Below, one piece after another: positions 1 to 6,093 of a stretch of DNA of 7,932 bases (position 1 is the stretch's first letter; each line of letters opens with the position of its first letter). The stretch covers positions 1-7,932 of the forward strand of contig VAZQ01000373.1 of assembly GCA_005883115.1 (NCBI GenBank), written 5' to 3'. Made by a program: the position numbers and the translations under genes. The notes beneath the pieces are model-generated. The model made no database searches and was not told where the DNA came from. It saw only the letters and a list, made by a program, of their open reading frames with translations. This DNA is from Alphaproteobacteria bacterium. Lineage in GTDB: Bacteria; Pseudomonadota; Alphaproteobacteria; Rhizobiales; Xanthobacteraceae.

Positions 1-1
1 C

Positions 2-370
2 GCGCTCTTGGAGATACGCGCCGTCTTTTCCGCCGACCGCGCGGACGAACAGGAAACCGCAGCCACTATTCGCACCATGCTGCGGGAGACAGGGCATCTC
101 ATCGATCCGCATACCGCGGTGGGCGTTGCTGTCGCGGAGAAGGAAATTCGCGATCGGTCGATTCCGATCGTCGTGCTCGGGACTGCTCACCCCGCCAAAT
201 TTCCCGATGCCGTGGAGGCGGCGAGCGGCATGCGGCCGGCGTTGCCGGATTGGCTCGCCGACCTCAATAGGCGACCGGAGCGCGCGACAACGCTGCCCAT
301 CGACCAGATAGCGGTCGAGCGTCATATTCTTTCCGTTAGTCGTGCCGCACACGAAGGAGCCGCTGCATGA
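2..370 (+). CDS. thrC: Threonine synthase, C-terminal part (gene starts before the window)
   Basis: Threonine synthase is a PLP enzyme that converts O-phospho-L-homoserine to L-threonine and phosphate in the cytoplasm, the last step of threonine biosynthesis. Only the last 122 residues are visible. The frame is open from the first bases, so the gene begins upstream. The run DPHTAVGVAVAEKE followed by PIVVLGTAHPAKFPDAV is the recognisable C-terminal signature of proteobacterial ThrC, and the ending (PALPDWLADLNRRPER then an acidic and hydrophobic tail) also fits. The PLP lysine lies outside the window. The stop codon overlaps the start of the next gene as ATGA at 367-370, which suggests translational coupling in an operon with the M16 peptidase. 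The family call is from recognition of the sequence, not a database search. Confidence 0.93.
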   Translation, partial: ALLEIRAVFSADRADEQETAATIRTMLRETGHLIDPHTAVGVAVAEKEIRDRSIPIVVLGTAHPAKFPDAVEAASGMRPALPDWLADLNRRPERATTLPIDQIAVERHILSVSRAAHEGAAA

Positions 371-1638
371 GCGTCGAAGTCACGCGTCTTCCCACTGGTC
401 TTGTAGTCGTGACCGACGTGATGCCGCATTTGCAGACGGCTGCGCTTGGGGTCTGGGTCGGCTCCGGTAGCCGAAACGAGCAGCCGGACGAGCACGGTAT
501 CTCACACCTGCTTGAACACATGGCGTTCAAGGGCACCTCCCGGCGCACGGCCCGCCAAATCGCGGAGGAGATAGAGGCGGTAGGCGGCGATCTCAACGCG
601 GCAACATCGATCGAGACAACCGCCTACTACGCGCGCGTGCTGCGGGCCGATGTGCCGCTCGCGCTGGACGTGCTCTCTGACATCCTCACCGATCCAATAT
701 TCGAGTCCGAGGAGCTGCGGCGCGAGCAGAACGTCATCGTACAGGAGATCGGCGCGACCGAAGACACTCCGGACGATCTCATCTGGGACAAGCTGCAGGA
801 AACAGCCTTTACCGGCCAGCCGATAGGCCGACCCATCCTCGGCACACCCGCGACTGTGCGATCATTCGACCGCCCGCGCCTTGCGGCTTATCTCGCTCGC
901 AACTACCGCAGTCCGAGCATGGTCGTGGTGGCGGCAGGCGCGGTTGAACATCGAGCCGTGGTGAGCGAGGTGGAACGGCGATTCGCGACCTTCGCCGGTG
1001 CTCGATCACCGATGCCCGAGGCGGCACGCTTCATAGGAGGTTCGCGCATCGAGGTACGCGATCTCGAGCAAGTTCACATCGCGCTCGCCATGCATGGCTT
1101 GCCGCACCGCGATCCGAACTTGCCTAGTCTGCAGGTGTTCACGAATGTGCTGGGCGGTGGCATGTCCTCGCGTTTGTTTCAGGAGGTGCGTGAGCAGCGC
1201 GGCCTGTGTTACGCCATATACGCATTCCATGCGCCGTATTCGGATGTCGGGATGTTTGGCCTCTATGCCGGCACCGATGCGGCCGATGTCGCCGAGTTGA
1301 TGCGCGTCGTCGTGAGCGAGATCAATGCCGCAGCAGAGACGATCAACGAGGCGGAAGTCGCTCGCGCTAAGGCGCAGATGAAAGCCGGACTGCTGATGGC
1401 TCTTGAGAGCTCAACTGCGCGCGCCGAGCAACTCGCGAGGCAGATGTTGAATTGGGGCCGGCCTGTTCCGCTCGAGGAGCTTGTCGAGAAAATCGAAGCG
1501 GTAACAGTCGAGAGCGCCCGCGCCGCTGGGCGTGCGCTGGTTGCGCGAGGCAGACCCGCAATCGCCGCACTTGGTCCCGGCCCCGGGCTTGAAAGTGCGG
1601 CCACTATCGCCGACAGTCTCGCCCGTCGCGCTGCTTGA
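367..1638 (+). CDS. M16 family zinc metallopeptidase (mitochondrial processing peptidase-like)
   Basis: A 423-residue predicted cytoplasmic or peripheral protease of the pitrilysin/MPP-beta family (M16), which cuts peptides inside a closed clamshell. The inverted zinc motif HLLEH is at residues 47-51 (H47 and H51 as ligands, E50 as catalytic base), and E127, about 76 residues later in the VIVQE context, is the expected third ligand. The glycine-rich segment GGGMSSRLFQEVREQ begins near residue 263, followed by RGLCYAIYAF, typical of the second M16 domain. The length is normal for the bacterial single-chain members close to MPP-beta. The start is secure: AAGGAG at 354-359 sits seven bases before the ATG, inside the end of thrC. 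No signal peptide is evident. The thrC-M16-RimJ order recurs in Rhizobiales as I recall it, but a metabolic link to threonine is not implied. The physiological substrate is unknown. Confidence 0.93.
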   Translation: MSVEVTRLPTGLVVVTDVMPHLQTAALGVWVGSGSRNEQPDEHGISHLLEHMAFKGTSRRTARQIAEEIEAVGGDLNAATSIETTAYYARVLRADVPLALDVLSDILTDPIFESEELRREQNVIVQEIGATEDTPDDLIWDKLQETAFTGQPIGRPILGTPATVRSFDRPRLAAYLARNYRSPSMVVVAAGAVEHRAVVSEVERRFATFAGARSPMPEAARFIGGSRIEVRDLEQVHIALAMHGLPHRDPNLPSLQVFTNVLGGGMSSRLFQEVREQRGLCYAIYAFHAPYSDVGMFGLYAGTDAADVAELMRVVVSEINAAAETINEAEVARAKAQMKAGLLMALESSTARAEQLARQMLNWGRPVPLEELVEKIEAVTVESARAAGRALVARGRPAIAALGPGPGLESAATIADSLARRAA

Positions 1639-1714
1639 GATCTGATGAGCGGCGATGCAGTCCAGCGCCGGATTTCCGCTCCGCGCGGTCTGCTCGCCGT
1701 TCAATGACTGCATC

Positions 1715-2293
1715 ATGGCGTTCTTCCGCACCGTCAGCTTGTCCGAGCAAATACCCGCGGTCACCGGCAATGGCGTCGTACTGCGCGCGCCGCAAATGTC
1801 GGATTGCGCCGAATGGGCCGCATTGCGGGAAGCAAGCCGCGATTTCCTCACGCCTTGGGAGCCGACCTGGCCCGCCGACGATCTCACCCGCCCATCGTTT
1901 CGCCGGCGCATCAGGCGCTATTGCGAGGACCAGCGCAACGATCTCGCCTACGCCTTCTTTATTTTCCGCAAGCACGACGATGTTCTCGTGGGTGGACTGA
2001 CGCTTGCCAATATCCGTCGCGGCTGTGCGCAGGCCGCCAGCCTCGGCTACTGGATAGGAGCACCCTATGCGCGCCAAGGTCATATGACGGCTGCAGTGAA
2101 CGCAATCGTTCCCTTCGCCTTCGCGGCGCTGAAGCTTCACCGAATCGAGGCCGCCTGCATTCCGGCCAATATCGCGTCGATCCGGCTCTTGGAGAAAACC
2201 GGTTTCAAGCGCGAGGGCTTCGCGCGCCAATACCTTTGCATCAACGGTGTCTGGCAAGATCACCTGCTCTTCGCCCGTCTCAAAGACGATTAG
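1715..2293 (+). CDS. rimJ: GNAT acetyltransferase, RimJ-type (ribosomal-protein-alanine N-acetyltransferase family)
   Basis: A 192-residue GNAT-fold enzyme that probably transfers acetyl from acetyl-CoA to the N-terminal amine of a protein; RimJ in E. coli acetylates ribosomal protein S5. Residues 20-30 (GVVLRAPQMSD) match the first strand of RimJ/RimL proteins, and FLTPWEPTWP is at 44-53. The acetyl-CoA-binding motif A lies at about 109-135 (SLGYWIGAPYARQGHMTAA), and the C-terminal N-x-x-SIRLLEKTGFKREG block is at 152-168. The frame is open back to an ATG at 1655, but the ATG at 1715 is preferred because the extra 20 residues look non-coding and family members begin close to a MAxFR sequence. 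The Shine-Dalgarno is weak at both. It follows the M16 gene by 76 bp on the same strand and may share its transcript. The real acceptor protein cannot be told from sequence, so the gene symbol is by similarity. Confidence 0.85.
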   Translation: MAFFRTVSLSEQIPAVTGNGVVLRAPQMSDCAEWAALREASRDFLTPWEPTWPADDLTRPSFRRRIRRYCEDQRNDLAYAFFIFRKHDDVLVGGLTLANIRRGCAQAASLGYWIGAPYARQGHMTAAVNAIVPFAFAALKLHRIEAACIPANIASIRLLEKTGFKREGFARQYLCINGVWQDHLLFARLKDD

Positions 2294-2310
2294 CGGGGTG
2301 TTCGCCGGCC

Positions 2311-2340
2311 TTGGGCTCGCCACGAATTGATTGTTATAAC
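2311..2340 (+). promoter_or_regulatory. Candidate sigma-70 promoter for the lipoprotein gene
   Basis: TTGGGC (2311-2316) and TATAAC (2335-2340) are separated by 18 bases. The -10 matches the consensus at five of six positions, the -35 at only three. It lies in the 92-bp gap between the acetyltransferase and the lipoprotein gene, which places transcription start near 2347, about 40 bases before the ATG. This AT-rich patch stands out from the GC-rich surroundings. The -10 is embedded in the palindrome at 2327-2346. Confidence 0.5.
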
Positions 2341-2346
2341 ATTCAA
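2327..2346. promoter_or_regulatory. Operator-like 20-bp palindrome with core TGTTATAACA
   Basis: TTGATTGTTATAACATTCAA is symmetric at nine of ten base pairs, with a perfect 10-bp core TGTTATAACA (2332-2341). It covers the candidate -10 element, the usual position for a repressor site. From memory of comparative genomics, the core equals the centre of the Zur (zinc uptake regulator) consensus for the Rhodobacter group, GATATGTTATAACATATC, and is one base off the Agrobacterium-group core, but the outer bases do not match those consensuses well. The symmetry is seen directly. The regulator's identity is a guess. Confidence 0.4.
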
Positions 2347-2385
2347 AAAAGGACCGGGGGTTCGTGCAAAAGCCGAGTGATTCCA

Positions 2386-3072
2386 ATGGGTGAGGGAAAC
2401 ATCCGTGAGCGAACGGGCGCCCTGCGTGGCGCGGCCGGCCTGATGGTCAGCGCCGCGGTGCTGTGCGGCTGCTCACTGGCCTCGAGCGTTGGGTCGTCCG
2501 ATGATTCGCCGTCGTTCGCGAGCCGGTTCACCAGCTTTTTCTCCGGAGCCACTCCGGGCGTTACCCAACCCCACTCGCCGACGCCGAGCGCGCCGGATGT
2601 CGAATGCCCGGGCGTCGATATCCGCACCGGCGCCTCAACCATGAACGTCGCCGCCAAGGTCGCCGACGCGACCGCCGGCGATCTGCGCTACCAGCTTTCA
2701 TTCGGGCAAACCGCCCGCGAGTGCACGCTACAGGGTGGCGCGATGAGTATCAAAGTTGGCGTTCAGGGGCGCGTGATACTCGGACCGATGGGCGCACCGG
2801 GGCAAGTCGGCATCCCGCTGCGTTATGCTGTGGTGCGCGAGGGGCCACAGCCCAAGACGATCGTGACCAAGTTCAAGCGGATATCGGTAACCGTAGCGCC
2901 TAGCCAAACTCACGTCCAATTCGTTGATGTCGAGGAGGGCCTCACCTTCCCTGTGCCGCCGAAGCCGGAGCTCGACGCTTACGTTGTTTATGTCGGTTTT
3001 GACGAGATCAGCGAGCAGAACGAGAAGAAGCCGCCGAGGTCGGCCAAGAGGCCGGCAGCACGGCAGCAATAG
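2386..3072 (+). CDS. Predicted lipoprotein of unknown function
   Basis: A 228-residue protein. The N-terminus has a basic stretch (RERTGALR) and a hydrophobic segment ending in VLCGC, a plausible lipobox with C29 as the lipidated cysteine, so export and anchoring in the cell envelope are expected. A low-complexity Ser/Pro/Thr linker follows (about residues 30-70). A beta-rich domain starts around residue 73 with two mature cysteines, C74 and C113, that could form a disulfide. The segments DLRYQLSFGQTAREC and IKVGVQGRVILGPMGAPGQ resemble a conserved alphaproteobacterial family of unknown role as I recall it. The tail is rich in Lys/Arg/Pro. The ATG at 2386 is chosen; an in-frame GTG at 2377 is an alternative and neither has a strong ribosome site. 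A frame open further back to 1804 runs across the acetyltransferase gene and is not coding there. The gene appears to be its own unit, with a palindrome-covered promoter upstream and a converging gene remnant downstream. Confidence 0.8.
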   Translation: MGEGNIRERTGALRGAAGLMVSAAVLCGCSLASSVGSSDDSPSFASRFTSFFSGATPGVTQPHSPTPSAPDVECPGVDIRTGASTMNVAAKVADATAGDLRYQLSFGQTARECTLQGGAMSIKVGVQGRVILGPMGAPGQVGIPLRYAVVREGPQPKTIVTKFKRISVTVAPSQTHVQFVDVEEGLTFPVPPKPELDAYVVYVGFDEISEQNEKKPPRSAKRPAARQQ

Positions 3073-3083
3073 ACGTCCGCGCT

Positions 3084-3105
3084 CCTGCGCTACTATCCGC
3101 GCAGG
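3084..3105. terminator. GC-rich stem-loop between convergent genes, possible terminator
   Basis: CCTGCGC (3084-3090) and GCGCAGG (3099-3105) form a perfect 7-bp stem around an 8-base loop, 11 bp after the lipoprotein stop codon. It also overlaps the stop codon of the HAD fragment coming from the other side. No T-run follows on either strand, so it is not a classical intrinsic terminator. It could still stabilise transcript 3' ends or end transcription in both directions. Confidence 0.35.
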
Positions 3106-3290
3106 GCGACCACTGCGCTCTTGCCTGCTTCGATCGTTGCGAACATCTCGGCGGGGCGGCGTCCAGACAGATGGTGCATCACGGGTTGGGGGGTGATTGC
3201 AATGCCTGCGCGCGTGAGCTCCTCCACAAGAACCGCAGCAGCAATCTCTTCACTATCGACCAGCACACCGTTGCAGTCGAAAATGATCAC
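3093..3290 (-). pseudogene. 3'-truncated HAD-superfamily hydrolase gene
   Basis: The protein reads VIIFDCNGVLVDSEEIAA from the GTG at 3290, clearly the motif-I start of a HAD hydrolase of the phosphoglycolate phosphatase / beta-phosphoglucomutase type. It continues about 45 residues into the cap domain (GRRPAEMFATIEA) and then stops after about 65 codons. Family members have roughly 210-230 residues. The remaining core, including motifs II-IV, is absent, and the antisense of the lipoprotein gene in the next few hundred bases shows no HAD-like continuation in the reading frames inspected. The second motif-I aspartate (general acid/base) is Asn: DCN instead of DxD, codon AAC at 3270-3272. Both facts point to a dead remnant. 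The frame is open upstream to 3425, but that part does not look coding, so the true start is uncertain. It lies just downstream of atpF on the same strand, 195 bp away. Confidence 0.72.
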
Positions 3291-3361
3291 GGGCCTCGCG
3301 TCAGCGCGGTTGCTGCGAGGCCGCGCCGATCTTAAATGCCCGTTCGACGAATCAGCGCTCG

Positions 3362-3398
3362 AAAAACAGGAATCGCGGCCGTGGCAACAGTCGGCCGC
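3362..3398 (-). terminator. Possible terminator of the atp operon
   Basis: GCGGCCG (3375-3381) and CGGCCGC (3392-3398) make a perfect 7-bp GC stem with a 10-base loop. Read on the minus strand, TTTTT follows eight bases after the stem (3366-3362). The position, about 90 bp after the atpF stop codon, suits the end of the F0 operon. The gap between stem and T-run is longer than in a good intrinsic terminator, so the call is weak. The rest of 3291-3485 shows no gene or other clear signal. Confidence 0.35.
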
Positions 3399-3485
3399 CC
3401 GGGACCGCTCAGAAGTTTTTTGCACAACTCTTGGCTCGCCGACAACTGGTGTGGCTACACGTGGACGAACGTGGCGAGAAAACCG

Positions 3486-3968
3486 CTAATTTAGCTTGGC
3501 CTTGAGATCGGCGATGCCTTTCGCAAGAAGGTCATCGGCAACTTTGCCCTTCACGCTACGGGTGAGGATCGCTTCCGCCGCGGCTACTGCGACTTCGCTG
3601 GCGGCCGAGCGCACATCGGCCACGGCCTGGGCTTCGGCCTGGGCAATCTTGGTTTCCGCCATTTTGGTGCGTCGCAGGACGAATTCTTCTATTTTGGCCT
3701 CTGCCTCATCGGCGAGCCGTTCGGCTTCGGACTTGGCGCTGGCGACGATCGTTTGCGCCTCGCGCTCGGCTTCCTGCTGTTTGCGTCGATATGAGGCCAG
3801 CAGAGCCTCCGCTTCCGACTTAAGCCTGCGTGCTTCGGCGAGTTCCGCTTTGATGCGCTCCCGCCGGTCGTCGATGCTGTTGACCAAGCGCTTGTGCGCC
3901 CCGAAATAGCCGAGCACCCCAATAAAGAGGAGGAAAGCAATCGCGACCCAGAACTCGGCTTCAAACAT
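3486..3968 (-). CDS. atpF: F0 ATP synthase subunit b
   Basis: A 160-residue subunit of the peripheral stalk that holds F1 still against the rotating c-ring in the inner membrane. A single N-terminal membrane helix lies at about residues 5-24 (FWVAIAFLLFIGVLGYF), followed by a positive stretch and a long charged helix with many Ala/Glu/Lys/Arg and no proline (DDRRERIKAELAEARRLKSEAEALL), as expected for a right-handed stalk coiled coil. The C-terminal end (AVAAAEAILTRSVKGKVADDLLAKGI) is the delta-contacting region of this family. The start codon is seven bases after the b' stop. Its ribosome site GAGG overlaps that stop (TGAGGACTCCATG), which implies translational coupling. It is the last gene of the F0 operon. 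In alphaproteobacteria b and b' occur as a heterodimer, one copy each. Confidence 0.96.
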   Translation of the reverse strand: MFEAEFWVAIAFLLFIGVLGYFGAHKRLVNSIDDRRERIKAELAEARRLKSEAEALLASYRRKQQEAEREAQTIVASAKSEAERLADEAEAKIEEFVLRRTKMAETKIAQAEAQAVADVRSAASEVAVAAAEAILTRSVKGKVADDLLAKGIADLKAKLN

Positions 3969-3975
3969 GGAGTCC

Positions 3976-4527
3976 TCAGCGCTTGAGCACCTTGGTCACG
4001 GCTTGCCCAACCTCTTCGCTTGCCGGCGTGACTCCCGTCAGGCGCTCGACAATGGCGCCCGCAGCCTCGACGGCCATGCCGCGCAAATTCGCCATTGCCG
4101 AGGAGCGCGTCACTGCAATCGCCTTCTCTGCTTCACGGATTCGGTCATGCAGCTTCGCGTCTACTTGCTTGCGGCGGGCGTCCGCTGCTGCCGCCGCCTT
4201 CGCACGCGTCTCGTTGGCGAGCGCCTGCGCGCGTCCGCGGGCGTCTGCCAAGGCCGTCTCGTGGGCCGCAATGGCAGCATCCGATGCATCCTTGAAGCGC
4301 TGTGCTTCGGCAAGGTCGGCGTCGATGTGGCGGCGGCGCGCTTCTAGGATCGAGCCGATGCGCGGCAGCGCAACGCGCGACATCAAGACATAAAGTGCAA
4401 CGAAAAGAAGCGCCAACCACAGCAGCTGAGAGGCGAAGGTGTGCGAATTGAACGGCGGAAAGCCGGCACCGTGCTCGCTTGCGGGAACCTCGACGGAGCC
4501 TGCGGACTCTGCATTACTTTGGGCCAT
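3976..4527 (-). CDS. atpG: F0 ATP synthase subunit b' (second peripheral stalk subunit)
   Basis: A 183-residue partner of subunit b, typical of photosynthetic and other alphaproteobacteria. After a short polar N-terminus with PPFNSHTFASQ, a membrane helix runs at about residues 36-56 (LLWLALLFVALYVLMSRVALP). It is followed by RIGSILEARRRHIDADLAEAQRFKDASD, a well-recognised b' segment, and then a long Ala-rich charged helix. The ATG at 4527 is chosen. The frame extends seven codons further to a GTG at 4548, but family members start with a short MAxS-like sequence and AGAG lies just ahead of 4527. The c-b' gap is 57 bp and the b'-b gap 7 bp. The gene is also called atpX or atpF2 in some genomes, and the symbol atpG is elsewhere used for the F1 gamma subunit. 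Confidence 0.93.
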   Translation of the reverse strand: MAQSNAESAGSVEVPASEHGAGFPPFNSHTFASQLLWLALLFVALYVLMSRVALPRIGSILEARRRHIDADLAEAQRFKDASDAAIAAHETALADARGRAQALANETRAKAAAAADARRKQVDAKLHDRIREAEKAIAVTRSSAMANLRGMAVEAAGAIVERLTGVTPASEEVGQAVTKVLKR

Positions 4528-4584
4528 GGCCGTCTCTAATGGCTGCACCGCGGTCGGTTAGCGCTCATGCGCTCGATGCTTGGG

Positions 4585-4815
4585 TCAACCCAGGGCAAAC
4601 AGCAGAAGCAGCGCAATCAGCAGCGAGAAGATGCCGAGCGCCTCGGTGATGGCGAAGCCGAAAATCAGGTTGGCGAACTGTCCGGTCGCCGCCGAGGGAT
4701 TCCGGATCGCCGCGGCCAGGTAGTTGCCGAAGATGATGCCGACGCCGACGCCGGCACCCCCCATGCCGATGCAGGCAATCCCAGCACCAATGTATTTCGC
4801 GGCCGTCGGATCCAT
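4585..4815 (-). CDS. atpE: F0 ATP synthase subunit c (proton-carrying rotor ring)
   Basis: A 76-residue hairpin of two membrane helices; a ring of these carries protons and turns the rotor. The first helix has the glycine repeat GGAGVGVG (residues 19-26) that permits tight ring packing. The polar loop RNP is at 38-40, and the second helix carries the proton-binding carboxylate E58 in FAITEALGIF. Nothing in the sequence suggests a sodium-binding ring: the usual Na+ ligands near the carboxylate and in helix 1 are not evident. The frame is open to 4878, but the ATG at 4815 has AGGAG seven bases before it and gives the normal length, so the longer form is rejected. It lies 40 bp after atpB and 57 bp before b'. 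The strong ribosome site fits the high copy number of c per complex. Confidence 0.96.
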   Translation of the reverse strand: MDPTAAKYIGAGIACIGMGGAGVGVGIIFGNYLAAAIRNPSAATGQFANLIFGFAITEALGIFSLLIALLLLFALG

Positions 4816-4855
4816 GAGAAAGCTCCTGTTCGATGGTTGCTTGTAAGGTCGGCAT

Positions 4856-5602
4856 TCAATGGCCGGGATGAATCGCATCGTTGAGATAGATGCAGGTCAG
4901 GATCGCGAAGACGTAGGCCTGCAACACTGCTACCAGCAGCTCGAGCGCTGTGAGCACCGTGGTGAGAGCCAGCGGCAAGGCAGCACCAAGCCAGCCTAGA
5001 AACCCAAAACCACCAATCATCACGACGAAGCCGCCGAACACCTTCAACGTGATGTGACCGGCGAGCATATTGGCGAATAGCCGCACGCTATGGGAGACCG
5101 GCCGCGAAAAGAACGACAACACCTCGATCGCGGTCACCAGCGGCAGGATGTAGATCGGTATCCCGCTCGGCACGAATAACTTGAGGAAGTGCAATCCGTG
5201 CTGCCAGAAGCCGTAGATCACGACCGTGAGGAATACAAGCAGGGCGAACGCAACGGTAATGATGATATGGCTCGTGACTGTGAAGGCATATGGAATAATA
5301 CCCATCAGGTTGAGCACCAGAATGAACATGAAGATCGAGAATACCAACGGGAAGAATTTCATGCCTTCCGGGCCGGCGGTACTTCGCAGAGTGGTCGCGA
5401 CGAACTCGTAGGACACCTCGGCGACCGTCTGCAGGCGGCCGGGTACGAGGGCGCGCGATCTGGTGGCGCCAAGCATCAGCAGGAGGATAGTGGCGAGGCC
5501 GATCAGCATGAACAGCGCCGAATTGGTAAAGGCAATCTCGATCCCGCCGATGTGCGCGATCGGAAGCAGGTTTTTAATCTCAAACTGATGGATCGGATCC
5601 AT
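4856..5602 (-). CDS. atpB: F0 ATP synthase subunit a (proton channel stator)
   Basis: A 248-residue polytopic inner-membrane protein forming the two half-channels beside the c-ring. The N-terminus MDPIHQFEIKNLLPI is typical of the alphaproteobacterial form. Hydrophobic helices follow at about 25-45, 85-105, 113-133, and several more after 145. The essential arginine is R174 in SHSVRLFANMLAGH. The C-terminal helix has E221 and Q228 in ALELLVAVLQAYVFAIL, the family's conserved polar residues facing the channel. It ends IYLNDAIHPGH, as in homologs. The start ATG at 5602 has TTGAGG four bases upstream. It sits 59 bp after atpI and 40 bp before atpE. All key residues are present, so a functional proton-translocating subunit is expected. 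Confidence 0.97.
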   Translation of the reverse strand: MDPIHQFEIKNLLPIAHIGGIEIAFTNSALFMLIGLATILLLMLGATRSRALVPGRLQTVAEVSYEFVATTLRSTAGPEGMKFFPLVFSIFMFILVLNLMGIIPYAFTVTSHIIITVAFALLVFLTVVIYGFWQHGLHFLKLFVPSGIPIYILPLVTAIEVLSFFSRPVSHSVRLFANMLAGHITLKVFGGFVVMIGGFGFLGWLGAALPLALTTVLTALELLVAVLQAYVFAILTCIYLNDAIHPGH

Positions 5603-5661
5603 GCGGCCTCAAGTCCTCGTCGCTGCAGGGCGGCATGGGCGTTTCAGCCGGACGGGCACGC

Positions 5662-6030
5662 TCATTGCTTCGGATCCAGTGGGCCGCTCGCGGCCACACC
5701 CGCGGCGCGCATCACATTGAGAACGCCGGCCGCGAAGCCGAGCAGCAGAAACACGATCATTCCCCAGGGCGAAATCCCGAGCCAGCGATCCAGCAGCCAA
5801 CCGAGCGCCGCGCCAACCACGACGGCGGCGACGAGTTCGGTCGAGAGCCGAAAGCCCCGCGCGATCGCTGACGGGTCCGCGGCTCGACGTTCACTCGTAC
5901 CGTCGTCGGAATGACGATCGGGGTGGACGTGGCCCAGTTGTTCGCCCAGTCGCTTGAACCGAGCGGAAAGCGCGGCCTCGTTGTCCTGCGGTTGTTCGCG
6001 ATCACCTTTTTCGCGTGCGTCGTCGGCCAT
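5662..6030 (-). CDS. atpI: ATP synthase assembly factor / AtpI-like protein
   Basis: A 122-residue protein that heads the F0 operon. The first 60 residues are hydrophilic and charged (MADDAREKGDREQPQD...), with the ALSARFKRLGEQLG segment that rhizobial AtpI proteins often show. Two membrane helices follow at about 63-83 (STELVAAVVVGAALGWLLDRWLG) and 88-110 (PWGMIVFLLLGFAAGVLN), separated by a short Gly/Pro turn. AtpI is thought to help c-ring assembly or divalent-cation supply and is not part of the final complex; its exact role is unsettled. The frame is open far upstream to 6600, across the promoter and the divergent gene. The ATG at 6030 is chosen because it lies downstream of the candidate promoter and gives the normal length. 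The ribosome site is weak (GAAAG). Followed by atpB after 59 bp. Confidence 0.92.
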   Translation of the reverse strand: MADDAREKGDREQPQDNEAALSARFKRLGEQLGHVHPDRHSDDGTSERRAADPSAIARGFRLSTELVAAVVVGAALGWLLDRWLGISPWGMIVFLLLGFAAGVLNVMRAAGVAASGPLDPKQ

Positions 6031-6093
6031 GCTTTCGACACCCGCGTCGGTTTTGGCAAGATCACGACAATATCCGCCCCCAAAGTCGCGCGG

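Noticed and set aside
1644..1706. 20-codon ORF starting at ATG 1644 between the M16 and acetyltransferase genes
   Set aside because: Too short, without recognisable features, and within a gap where the acetyltransferase frame is also open; no support that it is translated.
1411..1911. 166-codon minus-strand open frame across the M16/acetyltransferase junction
   Set aside because: It spans two real genes in antisense and has no family motif or ribosome site that supports it.
1804..2385. Upstream part of a long + strand open frame that runs into the lipoprotein gene
   Set aside because: It lies out of frame over the well-supported acetyltransferase, has an Arg/Pro/Ser-rich GC-shadow composition, and the lipoprotein signal peptide begins only at 2386.
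1604..2386. 260-codon minus-strand open frame opposite the acetyltransferase
   Set aside because: Long antisense frames are common in GC-rich genes. The composition shows no recognisable domain and the opposite strand has a clear GNAT protein.
5189..5914. 241-codon + strand open frame opposite atpB and atpI
   Set aside because: Pure antisense of two confidently identified F0 genes, with a Gln/Arg/His-rich shadow composition.
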